NCBI RefSeq assembly: GCF_042677005.1
Contig: NZ_JBHTIF010000001.1
Coordinates: forward strand, 434,001 to 498,000
Direction of reading: 5' to 3'
Source of the DNA: Lysobacter_I brunescens
GTDB taxonomy: Bacteria > Pseudomonadota > Gammaproteobacteria > Xanthomonadales > Xanthomonadaceae
Length of the DNA: 64,000 nt
Below are positions 43,205 through 52,290 of the stretch, piece after piece; position 1 is the first letter of the stretch, and each line of letters opens with the position of its first letter. Below the pieces are notes generated by a model. The model searched no databases and was not told where the DNA came from. It saw nothing but the letters and a program-made list of their open reading frames with translations. The translations under genes and the position numbers were made by a program.

Positions 43205-44874
43205 GCAGGACAATCTGAAAGTGGGGACAGATCCTGATTCCTGATCTTCCTTGCTTGGCTGCTTTCGACCATCCGTGTGCGAAATCGAGGCGAAGGGTCG
43301 CCCTTCATCCAATCAATAACGTTGTCGATTGCGAGCGCTGCTGCGGACATGGGTGCGGAAACCGCAAATGGCGTAAATGCCTGACAGCCAAGAATGCGGA
43401 CTTCTTTGGGCGCCGGCATGATGTCGAACCGTGGCGTTCGAGGAGGATCATTCCGGCGCAAGCACCGATAGCAAGCGAATTTCTGCGCGTCTTGCCAGAG
43501 GCTTTGGACGCATTCCCCGTTGCCGGTCACCCAGACGTGCAGCAATGGGGGACGGTCTGTCGCCGCAAGTTGCTGGCGGTGGTAGTTCATAGCTTCGCTG
43601 AGCGCTTCTTCACCTGTCGCATCGATGATCAGGTCCCCAGACAAATCGGCGGGCAACAACGCATCGCGCTCCTGCTTGGTGACGTGTGCCTGCGGGAACT
43701 GCGCGGTCAATGTCTGCTCCAAAGCCTGCACCTTGGGCATCAAAAAGCTCTCGAAGCCAAGCAGGTGTCGACCAATGTTCTCTGCGCCTAGCCTATCGGA
43801 GTCGATCAACACCAGTTCCCCTGTCCCGGATCCCGCGCCGAGCTTGACCAGTGCTTGCGCTAGGTAGCTACCGATTGCTCCGCAACCGACGAGGACAATC
43901 TTGCGGTCCTTCAGATTGGGGAAGGTCAAGTTTCTGCTGTGGACAAAATCAGTACCAAATTCCGTCACCGACACGCGCTCGATAGGGCGAGTGCTCCCTC
44001 GTCCGTGTAGGCTTTGGCGCATGAGATTGGGCTTTCGAGCGAATACCTTCCGCTTCGATTCGTCCAATGAAAGCCCGAAGCCGAACCACCCAGCAGGGCT
44101 CTTGACTAAAAACACAACCTTCGGCTGGGCAAGATATTCCCGTTGACCTAGCACTGCTTGGATTGCGCCGTATGCGCGACGATCCCAAGCCTTGATCCAG
44201 GCAAACATTTCACCCACTGAACACGGAAGTCCGGTCGTCGCCAGGGTGGGCATGCAATCGCTACGGATAATCCAGCATGTGGCTGCTGCTGGCGCTGGAG
44301 GTGACCAGCCGCGGGTCTGGCATAACTGGGCCGCTTCTTCGTCCCGACCCACGACCGCAGCAAGTCGGGCGTCGCTTGGGCCTATGAGGAATGCATTGGC
44401 TCGCTTGGCGTCGGGCGAGAGTGAGCCAAGAAAGACATTCCATGGGAGCGGAAATTGGCCCACACTCCAGTTGGCACCGAACTCGGTCTGAAACTCGCCT
44501 TGTCGATACTGAGGATCGGTCGACAAGCGATCAAGTTCTTGACTTGCCCGGTCGAGACAGTGCGCAATGGCGTGCTCAGGATGATAGCGATCCAATACGA
44601 GCGACCCTTGGGCGAGGTAGCAGAATCCGCCAATCGCATTCACGTGTGGAAGCAACGCTGGGACGTCGGCAGGTGCTTCGAGCAGCTGAATCGACGGGTA
44701 GTCGACGAAGTCCCAGTCTTCGATTTCGAGACGAATCCGAACCGACCCATTGCGGTATGGCAACGGTCCTTCGAACCGACGCTTAAGTCCCTTGCGGGGC
44801 AGATCGATGAAGCCGCGTCCACGCAGGAGCCGCAAAGCAGCGCCCAGGCCGGTATCGCCGATGCCTGCTCCCAT
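43189..44874 (-). CDS. cap2: CBASS Cap2, fused E2-E1 ubiquitin-like conjugation enzyme
   Basis: A 561-residue E2-E1 fusion. The N-terminal E2-like part (about 30-160) includes GGFCYLAQGSLVLDRYHPE and a candidate catalytic Cys106. A linker (about 160-310) leads to the E1 adenylation domain with the nucleotide loop VLVGCGAIGSY (327-337), acidic ELVLIDSD, Arg in NIGRHLLG, and IIDATG. The likely E1 catalytic Cys is Cys497 (GCQAFTPF). Two CxxC pairs (468/471 and 555/558) can bind zinc. It conjugates the CD-NTase C-terminus to targets to prime signalling. Overlaps cap3 by 16 bases; the CD-NTase stop is 3 bp upstream. Confidence 0.92.
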   Translation of the reverse strand: MGAGIGDTGLGAALRLLRGRGFIDLPRKGLKRRFEGPLPYRNGSVRIRLEIEDWDFVDYPSIQLLEAPADVPALLPHVNAIGGFCYLAQGSLVLDRYHPEHAIAHCLDRASQELDRLSTDPQYRQGEFQTEFGANWSVGQFPLPWNVFLGSLSPDAKRANAFLIGPSDARLAAVVGRDEEAAQLCQTRGWSPPAPAAATCWIIRSDCMPTLATTGLPCSVGEMFAWIKAWDRRAYGAIQAVLGQREYLAQPKVVFLVKSPAGWFGFGLSLDESKRKVFARKPNLMRQSLHGRGSTRPIERVSVTEFGTDFVHSRNLTFPNLKDRKIVLVGCGAIGSYLAQALVKLGAGSGTGELVLIDSDRLGAENIGRHLLGFESFLMPKVQALEQTLTAQFPQAHVTKQERDALLPADLSGDLIIDATGEEALSEAMNYHRQQLAATDRPPLLHVWVTGNGECVQSLWQDAQKFACYRCLRRNDPPRTPRFDIMPAPKEVRILGCQAFTPFAVSAPMSAAALAIDNVIDWMKGDPSPRFRTRMVESSQARKIRNQDLSPLSDCPACKRP

Positions 44875-44877
44875 TCC

Positions 44878-46053
44878 TCAGCCGGCCTTGGTCGCTTGCA
44901 CGAGTGGGGGCGCGACTGCAGCAGCGGGTGTACTGCGGACCTCTGCGCCGGAGTCTGGCTGCACCAGATCGCGGTTATTCGAGATGCGGGGGCCGAACTG
45001 GATGCGCATGTTGTCCAGCGCTGCCTGCATCAAGCCTGGCCCGTAGTGACGGCTAGCGTAAATCTGCCGGGCCAAGGTCTCGGCGAGACCTGAGGCGTGC
45101 TTTCGATCCGCAGCCGACATGCGGTTGAAGTCCTCTTCGCCATTATCGATGCCGCGCTCGCGCACGTCTTGGTTCAGTTCACGAGCAAGGTGGTTGGCAG
45201 CACGTTCCAGTGCGAGATCGTCCCGACGGAACTCCGATTGGAAGTTGCGGGCGACAATGATCATTAGGAGTACGGAGCTTGGGCCACCGCCATCTCGCCA
45301 GTGGTGATCGCGCCATGCCTTGAGGTAACGACACACCCGTCGCAACTGCTCGCCATGTTCTTCGATGCGATCGTCGAACCATTTCGCGACCATCTCGGGA
45401 TCAGACGGCACCCATTTTCCGTCGCGTGTAGCCAAGTGGATGTCTTCCATCAACTCCCAAAATTGCTCTGGCATTTCCCCAAAGTCGGCGCTTTCATCCA
45501 ACGTCATGCTTTCGCGATAGTAATGCGCGTTGGCAGAAGCCATGGTCACAGCCTTTTCTGCGACTTCGCGAAATTTGTCCTCTGGGGCGGCGTAAAGTGG
45601 GATATCAATGTGCGCCCAGTCGGTGATCTTGACGCGCACGCAACGTAGATTACTCCGATCCAGTTTCCACCCTTGTTCGCCGCAGAGCTGGTCGAGTGCC
45701 TGCTCAACAAGATCGAAGTATAGCTTGGCCATCGCCGGAGGCGGAGCCTGATCTGCCCAGACTGTCACCGGCAGATAGACGCCGAAGTCCCAATCCATCT
45801 CTTGTGGGGGTAGGTGCGCGCCTTGTACGCAAGTCCGGTACGCCCAAGAACCTTGGGTACGAAAACGGGGATCTACCATTCGATCCATGCCAAGAATCTT
45901 GGTCGTCGCCGCACGAATCGAGATGCGTAGGCGGTCACGAATAGTGTTCTTAGCTTGCACCAATGTTCTGCGTTGGCCTTCCGTCGGTACGATCACCTCG
46001 TCGAAGCTATCCGGACTGCCGGCGTTGAGGAACAACTTATGCAGCGTGAGCAT
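44878..46053 (-). CDS. CBASS CD-NTase (DncV-like)
   Basis: A 391-residue cGAS/DncV-like nucleotidyltransferase. The donor-site motif is QGSWAYRT (Gly68-Ser69), followed by the metal dyad Asp87-x-Asp89 (EMDWDFGVYLP) and a third Asp at 150 (AHIDIPLY). The close match to the DncV pattern suggests 3',3'-cGAMP as product; I infer this from the family and from the CapV partner. The C-terminus ends in Gly (ATKAG), as needed for Cap2 conjugation. ATG 46053 overlaps capV by 17 bases; an in-frame start at 46080 would overlap more. Confidence 0.92.
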   Translation of the reverse strand: MLTLHKLFLNAGSPDSFDEVIVPTEGQRRTLVQAKNTIRDRLRISIRAATTKILGMDRMVDPRFRTQGSWAYRTCVQGAHLPPQEMDWDFGVYLPVTVWADQAPPPAMAKLYFDLVEQALDQLCGEQGWKLDRSNLRCVRVKITDWAHIDIPLYAAPEDKFREVAEKAVTMASANAHYYRESMTLDESADFGEMPEQFWELMEDIHLATRDGKWVPSDPEMVAKWFDDRIEEHGEQLRRVCRYLKAWRDHHWRDGGGPSSVLLMIIVARNFQSEFRRDDLALERAANHLARELNQDVRERGIDNGEEDFNRMSAADRKHASGLAETLARQIYASRHYGPGLMQAALDNMRIQFGPRISNNRDLVQPDSGAEVRSTPAAAVAPPLVQATKAG

Positions 46054-47119
46054 TTGTATTCGACCCAGAGTTTTGCGCATTGGCGCCGTAGTAGAAGACC
46101 GGCGGAGCCGGGAAGTGATTGAGCAATTCGCGGAATGAGGCGTCTCCCAAGCACCATTTTGCCTTTTCTGCGCCCGAACCCAGCAATACCTCTTGAGCTG
46201 CTGAATCTGTTTTATCCAAGGCGACTGCGCGTGCGCGCTCGTCGGTCAACTCTTCATCGACATGATGATACTGACCATCAAGCAGCCGATGTCGAAGAAG
46301 GTGATGAACCAACGACTCTTGCGCGGAAATCGCGATGCCGAAGAGACGCTTTGGCGTCGCCGCTGGATTCCAGCCGCCCCAATCGATCGTTCCCCCAGAC
46401 CGATTTCGTCTAGGGTCGACGGTGAAGCGCGAGGACATCGTGCCAATGGCTACGACATGCAGTTGTTCGCGCGAACGGCCGAAGAAGTGTTGAGCTTCAT
46501 GGACCGCAAGCACGCCGGGCGCATTGGCGAACAAGCCGCCATCGACGTATTGGCGATGATCAAAGATATGTCGCGGGAAGTACCCTGGTGCTGCACTGGT
46601 TGCCAAGGCAACATCGACTAGCCGGTAGCGCCAGTCCCGCAAAAAGTCGCGATGGTGGGGCGTCTTGAACAGCACTGGGTGGCCCGTGCTGTAATTGATG
46701 CTCGGCACCAACACGGGGTGCTTACAGGCTTCTAGGGCCCTGTCACCGAAGATGTCTTCTGCAGACAGCAAGTCTCGCAGAGCAACTTGGCTGTATGGGG
46801 CGCGCAAGATTCCCTTCAAGGACCAGCGCGGTCGGAAGATATCCGAGCCGTGCCGCTCAAACAGACGGACCATGCGTTCGGCCGGAATCTCCAAGGACAG
46901 AGCCAGCGCAAGAATGCCGCCGATAGAAGTCCCGGCCAGCAGATCGAAACGTGTCGCGATCGGTGCGCCAATATGTTGTTCGAGATCAGCAATGATCTTG
47001 GCGGTAAACAGGCCGCGATACCCGCCTCCGGACAGCGCCAGGATCTGGAACTTGGATGGGGCCGCTGCAGACCCCTCGGTGTGTTGGGAGTCGGCATTCC
47101 CCTGCATGGAATCGTGCAT
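46037..47119 (-). CDS. capV: CBASS effector CapV, patatin-like phospholipase
   Basis: A 360-residue patatin-family phospholipase. Oxyanion loop GGGYRG (31-36), nucleophile elbow GTSIG with Ser65, and the dyad Asp193 in YVDGGLFANAP. In this CBASS type the enzyme is activated by cyclic dinucleotide (3',3'-cGAMP in Vibrio cholerae) and degrades the inner membrane, killing the infected cell. First gene of the operon; AGGGGGC precedes ATG 47119. Lower GC than the flanking nrd and rsm regions suggests transfer of the island. Confidence 0.92.
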   Translation of the reverse strand: MHDSMQGNADSQHTEGSAAAPSKFQILALSGGGYRGLFTAKIIADLEQHIGAPIATRFDLLAGTSIGGILALALSLEIPAERMVRLFERHGSDIFRPRWSLKGILRAPYSQVALRDLLSAEDIFGDRALEACKHPVLVPSINYSTGHPVLFKTPHHRDFLRDWRYRLVDVALATSAAPGYFPRHIFDHRQYVDGGLFANAPGVLAVHEAQHFFGRSREQLHVVAIGTMSSRFTVDPRRNRSGGTIDWGGWNPAATPKRLFGIAISAQESLVHHLLRHRLLDGQYHHVDEELTDERARAVALDKTDSAAQEVLLGSGAEKAKWCLGDASFRELLNHFPAPPVFYYGANAQNSGSNTNAHAA

Positions 47120-47465
47120 TAGGCCCCCTGAGGCCGCTGGCTGTTCTTATGGTCTCCCGTTTGCGTCTCAGTTGCTGCGACGGCCTAACGAGCCCTGTGT
47201 TCAATTGAATTGGGGTGGACATCACATCTTCAAGGGGGCTTTGGGACTGACGGCGGACCACTATGCAGGCATCAGCGCGCTGCACTGCAACACGCGTCTT
47301 CGTGTAACCGCACTGAATCGAAGCAGGCACGGAATCACGGATGGCACCGCTCGGCTTTCGGAAAAGTCTTACCTGAGGCCGCGTGCTTCCGTGATAGGCA
47401 TCTGATCACTCGGTTTCACGGTTTTTTCGACAAGACATCCATGTCTTGCCTTACGGGTTACGAGT
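47120..47465. other. non-coding region upstream of the CBASS operon
   Basis: 346 bp. It must hold the CBASS promoter. At 47419-47446 there is a partial copy of the TTTTTCGACAAGAC/GTCTTG hairpin found at 666-701. No gene or clear promoter seen. Confidence 0.45.
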
Positions 47466-48077
47466 TCACGCAACCTGCTCTAGGTCGCCCCACATCTCGG
47501 CAATGTATGCAAGTTCCGCATTAATAATTGCCTGCAAGCCCGGTCGCACAGTTTTTTTCTCAACAAAGAGCCTGCTTCTCTCGACATCAAGCACGCCAAA
47601 GATCATTCCCTCTGACCTTGGAAGAGAGAGACCCATTACTCCCGTGATGACGTCTGCACTCTCGGGAGTCAATTCATCCTTCTTGAAATACAGTTTGATA
47701 ACGTAAACAGTGCCACTTCTTTCCAAACCCACTTCAGGATTTACGGAAATGGCATGATCACGGTATTGGTAAGTTGACTGAGGAGGGGCTACCCAGCCAA
47801 ATTTCTTCTTGCCCATCCATCGCTTATAGCCCGGAATCAGCAACGCATATCGAGCACGCTTCTTGCGGTCGCTCAATGTAAACATTAGCGAGTCCAGCCC
47901 TTCAATTCCCGCATCGCCCTTGTGCAAGGCGACAACAGCAGATCTTATCCGCTTGTAAAAATCTTTTTGGGGGCTGTATGGCTCACGACCTTTTTCAAGA
48001 ACATCCTTGATTTTTGATGCTTTTTTAGCAAAAGACTGCGTAGCGATTTCGGAGAAATCAGTTAGTTGTAGCTTCAT
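47466..48077 (-). CDS. hypothetical protein beside the CBASS operon
   Basis: A 203-residue soluble, Lys-rich protein (MKLQLTDFSEIATQ start, PGYKRWMGKKKF, YVIKLYFKKDELTPESAD). No signal peptide or membrane helix. Same strand as the CBASS genes, 346 bp upstream of capV. AT-richer than the core genome. I recognise no family; it could be an extra defence gene or an unrelated island passenger. Confidence 0.65.
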   Translation of the reverse strand: MKLQLTDFSEIATQSFAKKASKIKDVLEKGREPYSPQKDFYKRIRSAVVALHKGDAGIEGLDSLMFTLSDRKKRARYALLIPGYKRWMGKKKFGWVAPPQSTYQYRDHAISVNPEVGLERSGTVYVIKLYFKKDELTPESADVITGVMGLSLPRSEGMIFGVLDVERSRLFVEKKTVRPGLQAIINAELAYIAEMWGDLEQVA

Positions 48078-48257
48078 GCGTTTTCCTCATTTTTGCAAAG
48101 CACCTACCGCTCCCACTGAAAAAGCGGGGAGCAGTTTGCAAATGCGAGGACTACTGCTTGTGCTCGTTGCCGGCAACATGGTAACTTCCGCTAGCAGTAA
48201 GTGATCCCAACCACGCACCTGCACGCTCGACTTGGTGCTGATCAATCGAGCTTTCCG

Positions 48258-48288
48258 AAACGGCACGAGTTCGCACCTCGTGCCGTTT
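48258..48288. terminator. 12-bp hairpin with downstream T-run
   Basis: AAACGGCACGAG (48258-48269) pairs with CTCGTGCCGTTT (48277-48288), loop TTCGCAC, followed by CCTTTT on the plus strand. No plus-strand gene ends nearby, so it may end an untranslated transcript or act on the minus-strand nrdJb transcript past its stop at 48359. Confidence 0.6.
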
Positions 48289-48358
48289 CCTTTTCTGGAC
48301 TTTATACGCCTCTTCTTTGTGGATTGGCGATGAAACAAGCTGTGGATAAATCAGCAGA

Positions 48359-49141
48359 TCACCCACACTTCGAATACCCACAATTCAGACAAGTCGCGCA
48401 CCCATCCATGATCACGACGGCCTTGGTGCTGCACTTGTGGCACATGGTGGCGGAGGGCGGGAAGGACACGCCCTCGCCGGTGACGGCGATGTCTTCCTGG
48501 TGCGGGGCGCCGTCGGCCTGGGGGGCGGCGCTCACATCACTGTTTTTTTTTGAGCGGTTCTCTTCGTAGGCGCGGCGCTTCTCGGCGATGAGGGCGCGCT
48601 GGTGCTCGCTCATTTCGGGGTCGTGCATCAGGCCGATGGTCTTGAGGTGGTCTTCGACGATCATGCCCAGTTCGGCGACGAGGGACGGCATGTAGACGCC
48701 GCCGGCCTTGTAGTAGCCGCCCTTGGGGTCGAACACGGCCTTCATTTCCTCGACGAGGAAGGTGACGTCGCCGCCCTTGCGGAACACGGCGGACATGATG
48801 CGCGTCAGCGCGACGATCCACTGGAAATGCTCCATCGATTTGGAGTTGATGAAGATCTCGAAGGGGCGGCGCTGTTCGTGCTCGCTGCCGGCGTTGAGCA
48901 CGATGTCGTTGATCGTCACATACATGGCGTGTTCGACCAGCGGGGACTTGATCTTGTAGGTGCTGCCGATCAGCACGTCGGGGCGCTCGATGCGCTCGTG
49001 CATCTGGATGACGTCGGCCACGGGCAATTCGGCCTCGATGGCGGCGCGCGGGACCGACGCGGCCTGGGCGGCCTCCTTCGCCTTGTCTTCCGGCTTGAGG
49101 ACGGCGTAACCCTTGATTTTCTTGTCGATCTTGACGGCCAT
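48359..49141 (-). CDS. nrdJb: B12-dependent ribonucleotide reductase, C-terminal subunit NrdJb
   Basis: A 260-residue protein equivalent to the C-terminal part of class II (adenosylcobalamin) ribonucleotide reductase, encoded apart from the catalytic subunit as in Pseudomonas. It has a TSCPD-type domain (about 55-190) and a C-terminal Cys cluster MCHKCSTKAV, GCATCLNCGYSKCG (about 233-260) that carries the redox or zinc thiols. It acts with NrdJa to make dNTPs with or without oxygen. The two genes are separated here by an H1-like gene. Confidence 0.87.
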   Translation of the reverse strand: MAVKIDKKIKGYAVLKPEDKAKEAAQAASVPRAAIEAELPVADVIQMHERIERPDVLIGSTYKIKSPLVEHAMYVTINDIVLNAGSEHEQRRPFEIFINSKSMEHFQWIVALTRIMSAVFRKGGDVTFLVEEMKAVFDPKGGYYKAGGVYMPSLVAELGMIVEDHLKTIGLMHDPEMSEHQRALIAEKRRAYEENRSKKNSDVSAAPQADGAPHQEDIAVTGEGVSFPPSATMCHKCSTKAVVIMDGCATCLNCGYSKCG

Positions 49142-49243
49142 GAGACGTGTTTCCGGATGCGTGTGATGTGGTGTCGGGTGCGGACGGGAGCCGGGCTCCG
49201 GTCCAGCCCGCTCCCCTGGGCGGGGAGCGGGTGGTGCGATGCG

Positions 49244-49717
49244 TTACTTCTTCGCGGCCTTGCGGGCGGCCTTCTTCGGGGCGGCCTTCTTGGCGACTTT
49301 CTTCACGGCCTTCTTGGCCGGTGCCCTCTTGGCCGCAGCTTTCTTTGCCGGGGCCTTCTTCGCGGCGGCCTTCTTCGCCGGGGCCTTGGCGGCCTTCTTC
49401 GGGGCAGCCTTCTTCACGGCTTTCTTGGCGGGGGCGGCTTTCTTGGCAGCCTTCTTGGCCGCCTTCTTCGCCGGCTTGCCGGAGACCTTGGCCTTCACCG
49501 TTTCGACGGCGGCGGCGGCCTTGGCCTTGGCTTCGCCAACGACCTTGCCGGCCTGCTTGCGTGCCTTGGTGGCGGCCTTCTTCGCCTTGCCGACGGCCTT
49601 GGTGACGGCCTTGCCGGCGCGGGTGTTGGCGGCGGCTTCGCCGACTTCCTTCGCTTTGTCGGCCACTGCTTCGGCGGCGTCGGAAATCGCGTCCGTAATC
49701 ACATTGCCATTGCTCAT
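49244..49717 (-). CDS. histone H1-like Ala/Lys/Pro-rich DNA-binding protein
   Basis: A 157-residue protein. The first 45 residues are an Ala/Glu-rich helix (ITDAISDAAEAVADKAKEVG). From about residue 80 on it is almost purely AKKAA/APAKK repeats, the signature of bacterial H1/Hc1-HctB-like or AlgP-like proteins. It should bind DNA or RNA without sequence preference and may condense the nucleoid. GGAACCACC precedes its ATG 49717. Its place between nrdJa and nrdJb is unusual. Confidence 0.85.
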   Translation of the reverse strand: MSNGNVITDAISDAAEAVADKAKEVGEAAANTRAGKAVTKAVGKAKKAATKARKQAGKVVGEAKAKAAAAVETVKAKVSGKPAKKAAKKAAKKAAPAKKAVKKAAPKKAAKAPAKKAAAKKAPAKKAAAKRAPAKKAVKKVAKKAAPKKAARKAAKK

Positions 49718-49850
49718 GGTGGTTCCTCGTCAGGGACAACGGGCGGGGTGCCCGTCAATGAAAATGTAGCGCGATCTTTGGTGCGTGGCGCGGGTCGGCG
49801 AGCGAAGGACGACGGACGGAAAGTCTTGCGGGACTGCCCCCCTCACCCTG

Positions 49851-49878
49851 CCCTCTCCCCCGCTGGCGGGGGAGAGGG
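49851..49878. repeat. 13-bp GC-rich hairpin between nrdJa and the H1-like gene
   Basis: CCCTCTCCCCCGC (49851-49863) pairs perfectly with GCGGGGGAGAGGG (49866-49878) around TG. Same repeat type as 20080-20104. On the nrdJa transcript it lies about 20 bases past the stop and could reduce read-through into the H1-like gene or protect the 3' end. Confidence 0.7.
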
Positions 49879-49897
49879 TTCGAGCGGGTGCGGCGGG

Positions 49898-52051
49898 TCA
49901 GAACTTGCCGTAGTAGCCTTCTTTCAGCGCGTCGAAGAGGTTGGCGGCGGTGTGCATTTCGCCGTCGTATTCGATCTCTTCGTTGCCCTTCACTTCGATG
50001 TAGCTGCCGTCTTCCAGCTCGAAGCGGTACAGGGTGTTCTCCAGGTCCGTTTCCTTGACCAGCACGCCCTGGAAGGCGGCGGGGTTGAAGCGGAAGGTGG
50101 TGCAGCCCTTGAGGCCCTGCTGGTAGGCGTAGCGGTAGATGTCCTTGAAGTCTTCGTACGGGTAATCCGTCGGGACGTTCGCGGTCTTGGAGATGGAGCT
50201 GTCCACCCACTTCTGCGCGGCGGCCTGGACGTCGACGTGTTCCTTCGGGCTGATGTCGTCGGCGGAGATGAAGTAGTCCGGCAGCTTGGCGGCGGGGTCG
50301 TCGCTGAACGGCATGGCCTTCGGGTTGACCAGTTCGCGGTAGGCGAGCAGCTCGAAGCTGTAGACGTCGACCTTTTCCTTGGTCTTCTTGCCTTCGCGGA
50401 TGACGTTGCGGCTGTAGTGGTGGGCGAAGCTGGGCTCGATGCCGTTGGAGGCGTTGTTGGCCAGCGACAGCGAGATGGTGCCGGTGGGCGCGATCGAGCT
50501 GTGGTGGGTGAAGCGCGCGCCGGTTTCGGCGAGCTGCTCGACCAGTTCCGGCGCGACGCTGGCGATGCGCTGCATGTAGCGGCTGTAGCGGGCGTGCAGC
50601 ACCTTGCCTGGGATCTCCTGGCCGACCTTCCAGCCGTCCTTCGCCATTTCCGGGCGCTTGCGCAGCATCTCGGCGGTGACGGTGAAGCGCTCTTCCATGA
50701 TCGGGGCGGGGCCCTTCTCCTGGGCGAGCGACAGGCCCATTTCCCAGCCGGCGACGGCCATGTCGCGGGCGATGCGGTCGGTGAAGTCCAGCGAATCCTT
50801 CGCGCCGTACTTCATGCCGAGCATGGTCATGGTGCTGCCCAGGCCGAGGAAGCCCATGCCGTGGCGGCGCTTGCGCATGATCTCGGCGCGCTGCTGTTCC
50901 AGCGGCAGGCCGTTCACTTCGACCACGTTGTCGAGCATGCGCGTGAACACGCGCACGACTTCCTTGTATTCCTCCCAGTCGAACGTGGCCTGGTCGGTGA
51001 AGGCGTTGCGGACGAAGTTGGTGAGGTTGACCGAACCCAGCAGGCAGGCGCCGTACGGGGGCAGCGGCTGCTCGCCGCAGGGGTTGGTGGCGCGAATGGT
51101 CTCGCACCACCAGTTGTTGTTCATCTCGTTGACCTTGTCGATCAGGATGAAGCCCGGCTCGGCGTAGTCGTACGTCGAGACCATGATCATGTCCCACAGG
51201 TGACGGGCGCGGATGTGGCCGTAGATCTTGCAGGCCACCATGCCGTCGTCGCGGGTGATGTAGTTGCGGGTGGTCGGCCAGTCGCGCCAGACGACCTGCT
51301 CGGCGCTGGTCACGTCGATGTCGCCGACTTCCTTCTCGTTGATCGGGAACACCAGCGGCCAGTCGGCGTCGGTCTCGACGGCCTGCATGAAGCCGTCGGT
51401 GATCAGCAGCGACAGGTTGAACTGGCGCAGGCGGCCGTCCTCGCGCTTGGCGCGGATGAAGTCCTTCACGTCGGGGTGCGAGACATCGAACGTGCCCATC
51501 TGCGCGCCGCGACGGCCACCGGCCGAGGACACGGTGAAGCACATCTTGTCGTAGATATCCATGAAGGACATCGGGCCGGACGTGTAGGCGCCGGCGCCGG
51601 CGACGAAGGCGCCACGCGGACGCAGCGTGCTGAATTCGTAACCGATGCCGCAGCCGGCCTTGAGGGTCAGGCCCGCTTCGTGGACCTTCTCCAGGATGCC
51701 GTCCATCGAGTCGGTGATGGTGCCCGACACGGTGCAGTTGATGGTCGAGGTGGCCGGCTTGTGCTCCAGGGCACCGGCGTTCGAGGTGATGCGGCCGGCC
51801 GGGATCGCGCCGCGACGCAGCGCCCACAGGAAGCGGTCGTACCAGTACTTCTGCTTCTCGGCGGTGGGCTCGGCATCGGCCAGGGCCCGGGCGACGCGCT
51901 GGTAGGTGCCGTCGATGTCGGCATCGACCGCCTCGCCCTGCTTCGTCTTGAGGCGGTACTTCTTGTCCCAGATGTCCCAGGACGCCGGCTGCATCGGGAT
52001 TTCGGCTGCGGCGGCTGCCTTGGCGACGGCCTCAAGACGCACTGTGCTCAT
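49898..52051 (-). CDS. nrdJa: B12-dependent ribonucleotide reductase, catalytic subunit NrdJa
   Basis: A 717-residue class II ribonucleotide reductase alpha chain. Recognisable are the substrate-site ATSTINCTVSGTI with the redox Cys, the loop-2 region GRRGAQMGTFDVSHPD, the finger-loop NPCGEQPLPPYGACLLGSVNL with the active-site Cys (thiyl) and Glu, and PTGTISLSLANNASNG with the conserved Pro-Thr-Gly. It reduces ribonucleotides with adenosylcobalamin in place of an iron/tyrosyl subunit. ATG 52051 is the first in a Ser/Thr-Val context; upstream sequence contains NrdR-like boxes. Operon order nrdJa, H1-like, nrdJb. Confidence 0.93.
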   Translation of the reverse strand: MSTVRLEAVAKAAAAAEIPMQPASWDIWDKKYRLKTKQGEAVDADIDGTYQRVARALADAEPTAEKQKYWYDRFLWALRRGAIPAGRITSNAGALEHKPATSTINCTVSGTITDSMDGILEKVHEAGLTLKAGCGIGYEFSTLRPRGAFVAGAGAYTSGPMSFMDIYDKMCFTVSSAGGRRGAQMGTFDVSHPDVKDFIRAKREDGRLRQFNLSLLITDGFMQAVETDADWPLVFPINEKEVGDIDVTSAEQVVWRDWPTTRNYITRDDGMVACKIYGHIRARHLWDMIMVSTYDYAEPGFILIDKVNEMNNNWWCETIRATNPCGEQPLPPYGACLLGSVNLTNFVRNAFTDQATFDWEEYKEVVRVFTRMLDNVVEVNGLPLEQQRAEIMRKRRHGMGFLGLGSTMTMLGMKYGAKDSLDFTDRIARDMAVAGWEMGLSLAQEKGPAPIMEERFTVTAEMLRKRPEMAKDGWKVGQEIPGKVLHARYSRYMQRIASVAPELVEQLAETGARFTHHSSIAPTGTISLSLANNASNGIEPSFAHHYSRNVIREGKKTKEKVDVYSFELLAYRELVNPKAMPFSDDPAAKLPDYFISADDISPKEHVDVQAAAQKWVDSSISKTANVPTDYPYEDFKDIYRYAYQQGLKGCTTFRFNPAAFQGVLVKETDLENTLYRFELEDGSYIEVKGNEEIEYDGEMHTAANLFDALKEGYYGKF

Positions 52052-52263
52052 CCAATTGTTTCCTCGTCGTTTGTGACCACGGTCATGCCGCAGCCTTCGT
52101 TGTAGGTGATGCCGACGACGGAGCCCCCTGCTCTACCTCTTCGGCGCAATTTCGTGTGACGCGGTTCCGGGATCTGACGCGAGATACCGCTCCATTCGCG
52201 ATCCGGAAAAGTTCGCCTGCCTCCTGCGCTGATGCCTGGCGACGCCCGCTTGCCCTTCATTAC

Positions 52264-52290
52264 TTCCGTGGAACAGCGATTCCGTGGAAC
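52264..52290. repeat. tandem direct repeat TTCCGTGGAAC upstream of nrdJa
   Basis: TTCCGTGGAAC occurs at 52264-52274 and again at 52280-52290, a 16-base period. Each copy is nearly palindromic (TTCC-GTG-GAA). The second copy abuts the first NrdR-like box. Probably part of the nrdJa regulatory region. Confidence 0.5.

Noticed and set aside
48258..48288. tRNA or tmRNA 3' end suggested by a TTCGCAC loop
   Set aside because: No D or anticodon arms and no CCA; better explained as a terminator hairpin.
48602..52105. Open frame of more than 1,100 codons on the plus strand
   Set aside because: Antisense to nrdJb, the H1-like gene and nrdJa, all of which have recognisable motifs; the antisense product is low-complexity.
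52052..52288. Cobalamin riboswitch in the nrdJa leader
   Set aside because: No B12-box-like AGCCAGGAGACCTGCC sequence or supporting stems found on the minus strand.
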